A stretch of 45,635 nt of DNA from Spartobacteria bacterium (GCA_021324395.1 JAJPJG010000053.1:1-45635), one strand, 5' to 3'. Counted from the stretch's first letter, positions 16,879 through 25,081 are shown. Program-made: numbers and translations. The notes: generated by a model from the sequence alone, not told the origin.

Positions 16879-18486
16879 ATGGGAAATTCGATCGACCACG
16901 GAAGTCAACGCAGCACGATTCGCGAGATGCTGCTGTGGTGCGCGCCGGCGCTCGCCGTCGGCTTTTTCCTGCGCGCGCTGCTGACGTGGGCGCTGCCGTA
17001 TGGCTACATCCAGTTCGACTCGATCGATTTTCTCGAGACGCCGTATTACCTCATCGCAAAACATCAATGGGTCGTGCAGTCGAAGCGCTCGTTTTTAGTG
17101 CCGCTCACTTACACGTTTCCATTTTTACTGCATCTGCCGGCGCTGATTTTCATCCCGCTCGGACAGCATTTTCTCGGGCTCGTGCAAATCGTCATGACCG
17201 GTGCAATTGTGCGTTTTTGGTTCGCGAAATGGCGTTGGTTCCTCATTCCTGTCACGCTGATGATCGCGATCAGCCCATGGCTGCTGTGGTATGAGCACGC
17301 GCTCATGGGCGAAGCGGAGTATGTGTTTCTGCTCATCGCCGTTGCATTCACCGGCACGCTCTGGGCGCGCGATCCGCGACCGAAACGCTTCGCGCTTTTC
17401 TGGCTCGCGCTGTTTCTCTGCGCCAGCTCGCGCGGCGAAGGAAAGCTCTTCCTGCTCTTCGGCGTGCTTGTGGTTCCACTGGTGCTATGGCGCGAACGCA
17501 GGCGGATGCTTGTCCATTTCGCGATCTCCGCTGTGCTCGCGCTCGTTTTGTTCAAGGCGATCCGCAGTCCGTCGAATGCATCGACCAATCTCTACGCGTC
17601 GCTGCTACACTACGCACCGGACCATTTTAAATCCGATCCCGACATCGAGCCATATCTCGCGCCGATTCGCGACAAAGTGAAAGCGCAGAACCTCGCCTAT
17701 CCAGCCGATTCGGTGCAGGTGGCAAAACGAATCCAGGACGGCATCGACGATTACATGGCGAAAAAAATGCCGGACGCTTCCACGAAGAACCGTCGTCGCG
17801 CAGGCGCGAAAATTCTCAATCGTTTGTCGGTGCAAATCCTGCGCGATCATCCGCTCGAAGTGTTCGGGCTGCCGCTGGTGAAATGGCGGCTCGCGGTTGA
17901 CAGCTGGATGAGTGGCGATTTCGACGACCATTTTCTCCACGAAAAACAAAAGTATTCGTTTAAACGCGACCCATGGGTCGGTGCGGATCTCGGAAAAGGT
18001 CTGGTCGGTCGCAATATGAGCGCTGCGGAAGTGGATCGCTTCATCGACGAACATTACGACGCGCATCGCACTCGCTGGTTTTCAAAACTGGCGCACGCCT
18101 GGAACAAGGCCCTCATCGCCGTGCGCACACCGGACCACCCAATGCCGCAACCGCCGAACATCGAGAAAGAACGCGAGCCGCGCAAACGCTGGGTCCACGA
18201 TTACATCGGCGGCGTCAAAGGCGGACGCACGATGATTCCCGGCGTGCCGTTCTTTTACATCATCGCGCTCGGCGGAATGCTCCTTGCGATTTTCCGCAGG
18301 TCGCCGTTGCGCGAAGCGCAGCTCGCATGGGCAATCACGCTCCTGATCGCGTGGTATGCGGTGCTGATGGTCGGCGACACGATCGCGCGCTATTCATTCG
18401 CGTATCAGCCGTTTTGCGTGGTCTTCTTCTTCGCGTTTTTCGACTTCGTCGCGGCGCGAATCGGAAAACAGCCAGCCGCGAACTAA
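16879..18486 (+). CDS. GT-C-type polytopic glycosyltransferase, EHxLM(A/G)E paralogue 3
   Basis: A 535-residue paralogue of the 9706 and 12913 products. The first-loop Asp lies in Y-I-Q-F-D-S-I-D-F-L (Asp47). The signature reads W-Y-E-H-A-L-M-G-E (137-145), with Gly instead of Ala, and the next motif is S-S-R-G-E-G-K rather than R-P-E-G-K. The soluble part is longer than in its paralogues and contains a Lys/Arg-rich stretch, and the C-terminal motif is altered (I-A-R-Y-S-F-A-Y-Q-P-F). It is therefore the most diverged of the four. Its TAA overlaps the stop codon of the convergent paralogue on the other strand (18483-18486), leaving no room for a terminator between them. Confidence 0.74.
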   Translation: MGNSIDHGSQRSTIREMLLWCAPALAVGFFLRALLTWALPYGYIQFDSIDFLETPYYLIAKHQWVVQSKRSFLVPLTYTFPFLLHLPALIFIPLGQHFLGLVQIVMTGAIVRFWFAKWRWFLIPVTLMIAISPWLLWYEHALMGEAEYVFLLIAVAFTGTLWARDPRPKRFALFWLALFLCASSRGEGKLFLLFGVLVVPLVLWRERRRMLVHFAISAVLALVLFKAIRSPSNASTNLYASLLHYAPDHFKSDPDIEPYLAPIRDKVKAQNLAYPADSVQVAKRIQDGIDDYMAKKMPDASTKNRRRAGAKILNRLSVQILRDHPLEVFGLPLVKWRLAVDSWMSGDFDDHFLHEKQKYSFKRDPWVGADLGKGLVGRNMSAAEVDRFIDEHYDAHRTRWFSKLAHAWNKALIAVRTPDHPMPQPPNIEKEREPRKRWVHDYIGGVKGGRTMIPGVPFFYIIALGGMLLAIFRRSPLREAQLAWAITLLIAWYAVLMVGDTIARYSFAYQPFCVVFFFAFFDFVAARIGKQPAAN

Positions 18487-20045
18487 GCCGGCAGCGGTGC
18501 GTGCGATTTCCGGCGCGCGAGAAGACCTCGCACTGCGACGACGATGGTATCGATCAGCAGCAGAATGTAGAGATACCAGAATGGCTCGAACACGAAACGG
18601 AAGCGCGGCTTCACATTCGCCGTCAGCATGATCACGAAAAACAAGCCGAGCACGTTCAGTCCCCACAAAATGTAAACCCACTGTAACGCACCGCGGCGAA
18701 ACAGCGAAAATAGAATTCCGGCGAACGCGAGCAGGTAGAAAAACGACACGCCGGAGAGACGCGCGCCGTGATGTTTCCAATCGTGCAGGCGCGGGCTAAG
18801 CGTCGCGAGATGCCAGTAATGGTGCAACCGGTCGAACCACTCCACGCCCGAGGCGACGTAATGATCGCGCACCCACTGCTCGACCTCCTCGCGCGTCTTC
18901 AGCTCGCGCCCGGTCAGCCGTTTCGCGAGCGCGCTCGTTAGCCGCATGTCGCCGGTGAACGCATCCATTTGCCGGTCCGTTAGCGTATTCTGCGCAAAGC
19001 CGCTGCTGCTCGCATCCGCCGAGCTGTTGCGGAATTTATAAAACGCGAGCATCGGCAATTTTGGCAGCGCACGCAGACAGGTTTCCTTCGCGAGCTTCCG
19101 GCAGAAATCGTTCACGTCCTGATCGTGATGCGGCGTGCCGAATTCGGGATGGCTCTCCAGATACGAGTTCACCATCGTGCCGATTTCCTTCCGCTCTTTC
19201 ACCTTTGCGAAGTAGGGAAACTTTTGCCATTCATCCAGCAGCCGCTTTTGCAGCGGAGCGACGTAGTTTTCAAAACCCGGCGCATATTTCACGTGCGCCG
19301 GTGTCAGATACGCGACCGACGTGTAAAGCAGCAGCCCCGCTTGGTCCGTGCGTGTGATGAAATGCGTGCCGATCGCCAGCGCGATAACCATCGGCACTGC
19401 CTTCACAAAAATCGTCCGCTCTTTCCAGAGCACCACCGCCACCAGCGCGATGCCAAAAATAAACATCAGCTTCCCCTCCGGACGCGAACCCGCCGTCAGG
19501 AAAAGCGCCACGCACAAAAACGCAAACGCATGCCAGCTCCTGCGCAGCGCGAACACCGACGCCGCAAACACCAGTAGCACCATGCAAAACACATAGAGCG
19601 CCTCCGCCATCAGCGTATGCTCATACCAGAGCAGCGACGGATTCACCGCAGCAACCAGCGTCAGCGGCACGATGAACCATTTCCAATGCGTAAACCAAAA
19701 CCGGCAGACGCCGCCGATCAGCAAAATCATCACCAGCCCGCAGAGATGCTGGAAAACCGGAATCGCGATCAGCGCCGGCACCCCGATGAAAAACGGCACG
19801 CTATAAACAATCGGCTGAAGGAAAGTCTTCTTTCCGTGAATGCGGAACTGATGCTTGTAAATCAGCTTATACGGCGTCCCGAGAAAATCCGGCGTATCCA
19901 CCGTGCAGTAGCCATACGGCAAAGCCACCAGCAGCGCCGTGCGCAGCAGAAAACCGACGATAAGTGCCGGCAGACACCACATAATCACTTCACGGACCCG
20001 CGAGTCGCGCAGCCAGTTGCGCAGGGATTCTTTAAGACCAGACAC
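18483..20045 (-). CDS. GT-C-type polytopic glycosyltransferase, EHxLM(A/G)E paralogue 4
   Basis: A 520-residue paralogue from the GTG at 20045; the frame could also open at a TTG at 20087, only five bases after the tRNA, which I consider less likely. The catalytic-loop Asp lies in Y-C-T-V-D-T-P-D-F-L, the signature is W-Y-E-H-T-L-M-A-E, then G-S-R-P-E-G-K, L-T-P-A-H-V-K-Y-A-P-G-F, L-T-G-R-E-L-K-T-R-E-E-V and the closing N-V-K-P-R-F-R-F-V-F-E-P-F-W. It is most similar by eye to the 16879 product (both have P-Y-G-Y near the start and a G/E-T-P-Y loop). It is the only minus-strand member of the island and follows tRNA-Arg on the same strand. Confidence 0.74.
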   Translation of the reverse strand: MSGLKESLRNWLRDSRVREVIMWCLPALIVGFLLRTALLVALPYGYCTVDTPDFLGTPYKLIYKHQFRIHGKKTFLQPIVYSVPFFIGVPALIAIPVFQHLCGLVMILLIGGVCRFWFTHWKWFIVPLTLVAAVNPSLLWYEHTLMAEALYVFCMVLLVFAASVFALRRSWHAFAFLCVALFLTAGSRPEGKLMFIFGIALVAVVLWKERTIFVKAVPMVIALAIGTHFITRTDQAGLLLYTSVAYLTPAHVKYAPGFENYVAPLQKRLLDEWQKFPYFAKVKERKEIGTMVNSYLESHPEFGTPHHDQDVNDFCRKLAKETCLRALPKLPMLAFYKFRNSSADASSSGFAQNTLTDRQMDAFTGDMRLTSALAKRLTGRELKTREEVEQWVRDHYVASGVEWFDRLHHYWHLATLSPRLHDWKHHGARLSGVSFFYLLAFAGILFSLFRRGALQWVYILWGLNVLGLFFVIMLTANVKPRFRFVFEPFWYLYILLLIDTIVVAVRGLLARRKSHAPLPA

Positions 20046-20092
20046 GGCGCGGACGCTAGCAAACCACTTTCCAATTGCAAACCCCAAAGCAG

Positions 20093-20166
20093 CGCGCCCG
20101 GGGTGACTCGAACACCCGACCCACGGATTAGAAATCCGTTGCTCTATCCGGCTGAGCTACGGGCGC
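20093..20166 (-). tRNA. tRNA-Arg (anticodon TCT)
   Basis: Reading the minus strand, GCGCCCG pairs with CGGGCGC as acceptor stem. The D-arm is AGCTCAGCCGGATAGAGC, the anticodon stem ACGGA/TCCGT encloses loop TTTCTAA with anticodon TCT (reads AGA), and the T-arm contains GTTCGAGTC. The length is 74 bases with discriminator G. The 3' CCA is not encoded. The gene at 20045 follows on the same strand. Confidence 0.95.
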
Positions 20167-20271
20167 ATTTTCGCGGAAGCAAGCCTTTACTAAACGTGCA
20201 CAGCGACCCCCGCAAGCTCGTCTTTGCCGGGCACTGTAAAAAGCGGGACGAAGCCGATGCGGCGGCACTCC

Positions 20272-20460
20272 TCAACGTGAGACGGTCACGTCCCAATCTA
20301 AAAGGAGCGCCGTTAAATCCAAAACGCGCACGGCTAAATCGCAAAAGTCCGCGCCTAAATCGCGAACGCCCATTCTTAGACCGCGAACACTTTCTCCTAA
20401 ACCGAGCGCACCGTCGCCTCAACCACGAACCTCCTCACCTAAACGCAAAACCTAAAATGC
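20272..20460. repeat. Degenerate tandem array, nine units of exactly 21 bp
   Basis: Nine consecutive 21-base units start at 20272, 20293, 20314, 20335, 20356, 20377, 20398, 20419 and 20440. The inner units begin TAAATC, TAGACC, TAAACC or TCAACC, often followed by GCGAAC, and end in C-rich stretches; edge units are more diverged. Because 21 is divisible by three, the plus strand reads as heptapeptides of the form (L)N-R-x-x-x-R/L, from a possible GTG at 20278 to a stop near 20484. This has no credible ribosome site and no similarity I recognise. The rest of the 365-base gap between tRNA-Arg and rpmI shows no gene. Confidence 0.8.
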
Positions 20461-20531
20461 GATGCGGGAATACGCGGTTTATTTAAAAAAGAGATTGTCA
20501 TTTCGCCAAAGCTCGCTAGCGTTTCCGCCCC

Positions 20532-20741
20532 ATGCCAAAACCGATCTCACGTCGCAAGACGAAGAAGGCCGTGGCCAAGCGCTTTAAAGTGACTGGCACC
20601 GGCAAGATATTGCGCGCGCACGCTTCGCGCCGGCATTTGCTCGCGTCGAAAAGCGCGAAACGCAAACGCCATCTCGCGAAAGCCGGCCTGGTCCATGAGA
20701 CCGACGTCGCGCGCATCAAGGAAAACCTGCCGTTCAGTTAA
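20532..20741 (+). CDS. rpmI: 50S ribosomal protein L35
   Basis: A 69-residue basic protein with the family's opening M-P-K-P-I-S-R-R-K-T-K-K-A-V-A-K-R-F and the central T-G-T-G-K-I-L-R-A-H-A-S-R-R-H-L segment. It is a component of the large ribosomal subunit. The usual upstream partner infC (IF-3) is not next to it; instead a tandem-repeat spacer and a tRNA lie upstream. rplT follows after 226 bases. Confidence 0.95.
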   Translation: MPKPISRRKTKKAVAKRFKVTGTGKILRAHASRRHLLASKSAKRKRHLAKAGLVHETDVARIKENLPFS

Positions 20742-20967
20742 ATCTGGCATTCGGGTTTTCATTTTGGATTTTTTTCCAAAGTGCGTAATCCGAGGCAGAG
20801 ACAAAGCCGGTCGCCTGTTCCGATAAATCGGAGCGTATGAGCGAATGAGGTGACGGGCTTTTTAACCAAAAAACAATTCGCTCAAAGAAAAATGAAAGGT
20901 TCGATTTAGGTGAAGGACGCGGAAGCATAAACTTCCTGGATCCTAAATCCTAAATCCTAAATTAAAA
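20742..20967 (+). promoter_or_regulatory. rpmI-rplT spacer with TCCTAAA heptamer repeat
   Basis: This 226-base spacer is unusually long for rpmI-rplT. It ends with three direct copies of TCCTAAA (20941-20961) just before the rplT start. GATTTAGG at 20903-20910 is complementary to the repeat, so a hairpin with three alternative registers can form. In other bacteria L20 represses its own operon through a leader RNA; whether that happens here is unknown. No small gene is apparent in the spacer. Confidence 0.35.
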
Positions 20968-21342
20968 ATGCCACGCGCCACTAATTCACCCGCCAGCCGC
21001 GAACGCCGCAAACGTCTTTTGGATAAAGCCAAAGGTTATCGCGGTCGCCGCAGCAAACTTTTCCGCTACGCGAAAAACGCGATCATGAAGTCGGAATACT
21101 GGTCGTATCGCGACCGGAAGACCCGCAAACGCAATTTCCGCATGTTGTGGGTGCAGCGCATCAACGCCGCAACCCGCGCACACGGCATCACCTACAGCCG
21201 CTTCATGGAAGGGCTCAAGTCGACCGGCCTCGGCCTTGACCGCAAGGTGCTCGCCGATATCGCGGTGACTGACGAAGCGGCGTTCAAGGCGATCGTCGAT
21301 CGCGTCGTCAAGGCGCTCGGCGAAAAGTCGAAAGCGGCGTAA
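20968..21342 (+). CDS. rplT: 50S ribosomal protein L20
   Basis: A 124-residue protein of the large subunit that is needed early in assembly. Family marks are the basic N-terminal arm, A-K-G-Y-R-G-R-R-S-K-L-F-R-Y-A, W-S-Y-R-D-R-K-T-R-K-R-N-F-R-M-L-W-V-Q-R-I-N-A-A and Y-S-R-F-M-E-G-L. The N-terminus is slightly longer than in E. coli L20. The start ATG is directly preceded by an A-rich stretch and no obvious Shine-Dalgarno sequence. pheS follows after 95 bases that contain a heptamer-repeat hairpin. Confidence 0.95.
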   Translation: MPRATNSPASRERRKRLLDKAKGYRGRRSKLFRYAKNAIMKSEYWSYRDRKTRKRNFRMLWVQRINAATRAHGITYSRFMEGLKSTGLGLDRKVLADIAVTDEAAFKAIVDRVVKALGEKSKAA

Positions 21343-21345
21343 CGA

Positions 21346-21439
21346 ATTGCTGATTTTTGATTGCTGATTGCTGATTTGAGAAACAAGCGATGCCTGTCGG
21401 CACGCTTTAATCAGCAATTGACAATTTGCAATTAGCAAT
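21346..21439 (+). repeat. Two complementary heptamer-repeat blocks in the pheS leader
   Basis: Block one (21346-21380) is five heptamers, ATTGCTG, ATTTTTG, ATTGCTG, ATTGCTG, ATTTGAG. Block two (21409-21436) is four, AATCAGC, AATTGAC, AATTTGC, AATTAGC, running into the pheS ATG. ATTGCTGATT in block one (three copies) is a perfect complement of AATCAGCAAT at 21409. Between them GCGATGCC and GGCACGC form a further stem around TGTC. The whole can fold into a hairpin just before, or over, the pheS start. Confidence 0.6.
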
Positions 21440-22454
21440 GGAATCGCAACTCGAACAAATCCGCGCGGAAGCGCTCGCGGAAATCGATGCCGCGGCTGAC
21501 GAGGCCGCGCTCGAAGCTGCGCGCGTAAAATATCTCGGCCGCAGCGGCAGTGTCTCGCTCGCAAGCGAGGGCATGAAGACGCTGTCGAAGGAGGAAAAGC
21601 CGCGCATCGGGAAGTTGCTGAACGAAGTGCGGCAGTCCGTCACGGGCGCGCTCGATTCACGCAAAGCCGCGCTGGAGGCGCAACGCGACACGGCGGCATT
21701 CGCCGATATCGACGTGACGCTGCCGGGCACGCCTGTGCGCATCGGCGCGCTGCATCCGATCACGCAGTTGCAGGATCGCGCGATCCAGATTTTCCGCCGC
21801 ATGGGTTTCGTGCTCGCGGATGGGCCGGACATCGAGACGGAGTTCCATTGCTTCGACGCGCTCAACACGCCCGCCGATCATCCGGCGCGCAACGAGCAGG
21901 ACACCTTTTATTTGGCCGATGGCCGCCTGCTGCGCACGCACACATCGACGATCCAGATTCGCACGATGGAATCGCAGCCGCCGCCGGTGCGCATCATCGG
22001 CCCCGGCGCGGCGTATCGGCGCGACGAAGTGGACGCGACGCACCTCGCGCAGTTCAACCAGATGGAAGGGCTCTACGTCGATGAGCAGGTCACGGTCGCC
22101 GACCTCAAGGGCACGTGCGAATTTTTCTTCCGCGAGCTTTTGGGCAAAGACGCGCGCGTTCGTTTTCGTCCGCACTTCTTCCCGTTCACGGAGCCGAGCT
22201 TCGAGATCGACATCAAGGCGGGCGCGCTCGGCGGCGGCGAAAAATGGCTCGAACTCGCCGGCTGCGGCATGGTCGACCCGGCTGTGTTCGAATCGGTAAA
22301 CAAGCGCCGCGGCGATGATGCTTACGATCCGGAGCGCATCAGCGGCTTCGCATTCGGCTTCGGCCTCGACCGGCTCGCGATGATCATGTCCGGCGTCACG
22401 GACATTCGCCTTTTTACGGAAAACGACGTGCGGTTTTTATCGCAATTTCGCTGA
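21438..22454 (+). CDS. pheS: Phenylalanine-tRNA ligase alpha subunit
   Basis: Catalytic subunit of the cytosolic (alpha-beta)2 enzyme that charges tRNA-Phe. The 338-residue protein has an N-terminal coiled-coil (about 1-80) followed by the class II core: H-P-I-T-Q-L (motif 1 region), L-R-T-H-T-S-T-I-Q-I-R (motif 2 region), F-H-C-F-D-A-L-N-T-P-x-D-H-P-A-R and the C-terminal G-F-A-F-G-F-G-L-D-R-L-A-M-I (motif 3). I chose the ATG at 21438; a TTG at 21426 is also in frame. No Shine-Dalgarno is visible, as the start lies at the end of a heptamer repeat. Its stop overlaps the pheT start (TGATG). Confidence 0.95.
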   Translation: MESQLEQIRAEALAEIDAAADEAALEAARVKYLGRSGSVSLASEGMKTLSKEEKPRIGKLLNEVRQSVTGALDSRKAALEAQRDTAAFADIDVTLPGTPVRIGALHPITQLQDRAIQIFRRMGFVLADGPDIETEFHCFDALNTPADHPARNEQDTFYLADGRLLRTHTSTIQIRTMESQPPPVRIIGPGAAYRRDEVDATHLAQFNQMEGLYVDEQVTVADLKGTCEFFFRELLGKDARVRFRPHFFPFTEPSFEIDIKAGALGGGEKWLELAGCGMVDPAVFESVNKRRGDDAYDPERISGFAFGFGLDRLAMIMSGVTDIRLFTENDVRFLSQFR

Positions 22455-24781
22455 TGAAAATCTCGCTCAACTGGCTCAAAGAACTCATCGAACTTCCCGC
22501 GACTGTCGCGGAGTTGACGGAATTGCTCACGCTCGCGGGCGTTGAAGTCGAGGGCATCGAGACGCGTGGCGTGAATATCGACAAGATCGTCGTCGCGCAG
22601 ATTCTCGAGTCTGTTCAACATCCGAATGCGGATCGTTTGAGCGTTTGCAAAGTCGATGATGGCACCGGCTCGCCGAAGCAGATCGTGTGCGGCGCGAAAA
22701 ATTACAAAGTCGGCGACAAAGTTCTGCTCGCGCATGCGGGCGCGGTGCTGCCCGGCGATTTCAAAATCAAGATCGGCAAACTGCGCGGCGTGGAATCGCA
22801 AGGCATGATGTGCAGTTCAAAAGAACTCGGGCTTGGCGAAGGCGCGGACGGTTTGCTGATTCTGCCGCAGGAGGCACGAGTTGGCGCGCCGCTGAACGAG
22901 TTGTTTCCGGGCGACACGATCTTGGATTTAGAAATCACGCCGAACCGCGCCGATTTGCTGAGCTATCGCGGCATCGCTCGTGAAGTTGCCGCGCTGACGA
23001 GAAAGCAAGCGGCGCCGGCGCAGTCCAGCGCAGTCAAGGAAGTTGTCACATCGAACATCCAAATTGCGGCAACGGAAAAGTGCCCATTTTACACCGCGCG
23101 AAAAATCAGCGGAGTAAAAGTCGGCCCTTCTCCTGACTGGCTGCGCAACAAGCTCGAAGCTTCCGGCATCCGCTCGATTAACAACATCGTCGACATCACG
23201 AATTTCGTGATGCTTGAAATCGGCCAGCCGCTGCACGCATTCGATGCGGACAAGCTGCGCGGCGGAATCCGCGTGCGCGTGGCGAATGACGGCGAGGAAT
23301 TTCTCGCGCTCGATGGACGCACTTACAAATTGGGCACGGATGATTTGCTGATCGCTGACGAGCAGCGCGCGATTGCGATCGCGGGCGTGATGGGCGGCGA
23401 GGAAACAGGCGTGACCGAAACGACGACTAACATTTTGCTGGAGAGCGCCTATTTTCAACCTGCAAGCATTCGTAGAACTGCGCGAAAGCTCGGGCTCATC
23501 AGCGATTCGAGCTATCGCTTCGAGCGCGGTGTCGATCCGGCTGGCGTGCTTGCGGCTTCGCAGCGTGCGACCGGATTGATTTCCGAACTCGCGAGTGGTG
23601 AAGCTGCGCCGCAAATCGAAAGCGCAGGCGCTGCGCCGGATTTTACGCGCGCAGTTACGCTGCGCAAAGGCCGCTGCTCGCAAGTGCTCGGCACGGACGT
23701 TCCCGGTGAGTTCATTCGCGAAACACTCACGCGATTCGGCCTCACAACGAGCGGCGATCACGTCTGGCGTGTGCCGTCGTTTCGCCAGGATCTCACACGC
23801 GAGATTGATTTGATCGAGGAAGTCACGCGCGTCTTCGGCATCGAAAACATCCCGGCGCGCGAGATGAGCCGCTATTTTGCGGAGTCGCAAACCGATCGCG
23901 AGCACGACCGGCGCATGCAAATCCGGCGCACGCTGATTGCGCAAGGTTTCTACGAAGCGCGCACGCTGTCGCTCATCGAGGACACGCCGGACTATGCGCT
24001 TCCTGCTTCGATTCGCGTCCGAAATCCGTTAACGAGCGATCAAGTGATGCTGCGCCCAACGCTCGTCCGCGGCGTGCTCGACGTGCTCGCGCACAACGCG
24101 CGCGCCGGCGCAAAATCGCAGCGCATCTTTGAAATCGGCCGGTGCTTTTTAGCCGGCGAATACGAGGAAACCAGCAAGCTCGCGCTCGTGATGACCGGCC
24201 CGCTCACGGAAAAATCGTGGCGCAGTGGCGACGAGCGCAACGCCGATCTCTTCGATATGAAAGGCGTGCTCGGAAGCCTCGGACTCGGCGAGCTGGTTTA
24301 CGAGCCAATGGAAAATCCGCGCGTTGCCGTGATGGCGTCGGTTTCGCTCAATGGCCGTCGCATCGGCGCGATCGGCGTGCTGCTGCCGGCGCGTGCGCGC
24401 GAGCTCGATGTAACGACGCCGGTGATCATAGCGGAGATCGAATTGCCCGCCGTAAAAGCGACAGCGAAAAAGTTTGCCGGCATTTCCAAATTCCCCGCTG
24501 TCACGCGCGACATCGCGATGCTCGCGCCGAAAGAAGTGCGTCACGCGCAGGTAATCGAAACTTTGCAAAGCGTCAACGAGCCGCTGCTCGCGAGTGCGGA
24601 GTTGTTCGACATTTTTGCCGACGAGACCGGCGAAAAAGTGCCGCGCGGACAGAAGTCGCTGGCTTATTCGTTGACATATCGTTCGCGCGAGAGAACACTA
24701 ACTGCCGACGAAGTGAACGCGGCGCATGCGAGATTGAAAGAGCGTCTGAAAGCAGTGCTGAGCGTCACATTTCGCGAATAG
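22454..24781 (+). CDS. pheT: Phenylalanine-tRNA ligase beta subunit
   Basis: Partner of PheS; holds tRNA-Phe and edits misacylated tRNA-Tyr. The 775-residue protein has the standard order: the opening M-K-I-S-L-N-W-L-K-E-L, an EMAP-like OB-fold tRNA-binding domain (about 40-150, with H-P-N-A-D-R-L-S-V-C-K-V), B3/B4 editing region, B5 domain (about 395-470), a catalytic-like core with N-P-L-T-S-D-Q-V-M-L-R-P-T-L, and a C-terminal FDX-ACB domain (about 675-775, with K-F-P-A-V-T-R-D-I-A-M). The gene overlaps pheS and ends the translation block. The length is normal and the sequence is intact. Confidence 0.95.
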   Translation: MKISLNWLKELIELPATVAELTELLTLAGVEVEGIETRGVNIDKIVVAQILESVQHPNADRLSVCKVDDGTGSPKQIVCGAKNYKVGDKVLLAHAGAVLPGDFKIKIGKLRGVESQGMMCSSKELGLGEGADGLLILPQEARVGAPLNELFPGDTILDLEITPNRADLLSYRGIAREVAALTRKQAAPAQSSAVKEVVTSNIQIAATEKCPFYTARKISGVKVGPSPDWLRNKLEASGIRSINNIVDITNFVMLEIGQPLHAFDADKLRGGIRVRVANDGEEFLALDGRTYKLGTDDLLIADEQRAIAIAGVMGGEETGVTETTTNILLESAYFQPASIRRTARKLGLISDSSYRFERGVDPAGVLAASQRATGLISELASGEAAPQIESAGAAPDFTRAVTLRKGRCSQVLGTDVPGEFIRETLTRFGLTTSGDHVWRVPSFRQDLTREIDLIEEVTRVFGIENIPAREMSRYFAESQTDREHDRRMQIRRTLIAQGFYEARTLSLIEDTPDYALPASIRVRNPLTSDQVMLRPTLVRGVLDVLAHNARAGAKSQRIFEIGRCFLAGEYEETSKLALVMTGPLTEKSWRSGDERNADLFDMKGVLGSLGLGELVYEPMENPRVAVMASVSLNGRRIGAIGVLLPARARELDVTTPVIIAEIELPAVKATAKKFAGISKFPAVTRDIAMLAPKEVRHAQVIETLQSVNEPLLASAELFDIFADETGEKVPRGQKSLAYSLTYRSRERTLTADEVNAAHARLKERLKAVLSVTFRE

Positions 24782-24805
24782 TTCTTTTTACAACTTTGGA
24801 AGATT

Positions 24806-25033
24806 GCCCTGCGTTGTTCGAGAATCGGCGGGACTCCCGATCCGGTAATCAATGACATTAGGAGGCTGAGGTGCGCGTGAATTGATGACATGCCTTCATT
24901 GGAAGTCAGAAGCGCGCGCCCGGTTTTCCGCCTGTTTCCATGAGGGAACGGGAAACCGCCCAAACGGCATCTGCGGGGTAAAAAAGGCGCTTTGGAATAT
25001 TGATCGCTGTGATCTGACCAGAGCGCCTTTTTT
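24806..25033 (+). ncRNA. Candidate structured RNA with strong terminator (no known family)
   Basis: The 300 bases between pheT and the next gene show several nested complementarities. TTGCCCTGC (24806-24814) can pair with GCGGGGTAA (24973-24981). GTGCGCG pairs with CGCGCGC around a smaller TTGATGA/TCATTGG stem. CGGTTTTCC pairs with GGGAAACCG, enclosing GTTTCC/GGGAAC. These precede the terminator at 24980. It could be an independent small RNA, a pheT 3' UTR or a leader of the next gene. I see none of the conserved cores of 4.5S, tmRNA or RNase P RNA. Pairing was found by eye and not scored. Confidence 0.35.
24980..25033. terminator. 12-bp perfect inverted repeat, bidirectional terminator-like
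   Basis: AAAAAAGGCGCT (24980-24991) and AGCGCCTTTTTT (25022-25033) are perfect complements separated by 30 bases. The stem ends in a T6 run on the plus strand, and the sequence is symmetrical, so it could terminate from either side. The loop is longer than in most intrinsic terminators. It lies just before the GT-C gene that begins at 25082. Confidence 0.65.
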
Positions 25034-25081
25034 GTGCCCGCGCGCATTCGACAACGTGCCGGCATCAGCTATAAACGCGGC

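Noticed and set aside
19617..20486. 289-residue plus-strand gene
   Set aside because: It runs antisense through a GT-C gene and through tRNA-Arg; only its end, the heptapeptide repeat array, is of interest.
24800..25035. 4.5S RNA, tmRNA or RNase P RNA
   Set aside because: The conserved cores of these RNAs are not found; only generic hairpins are present.
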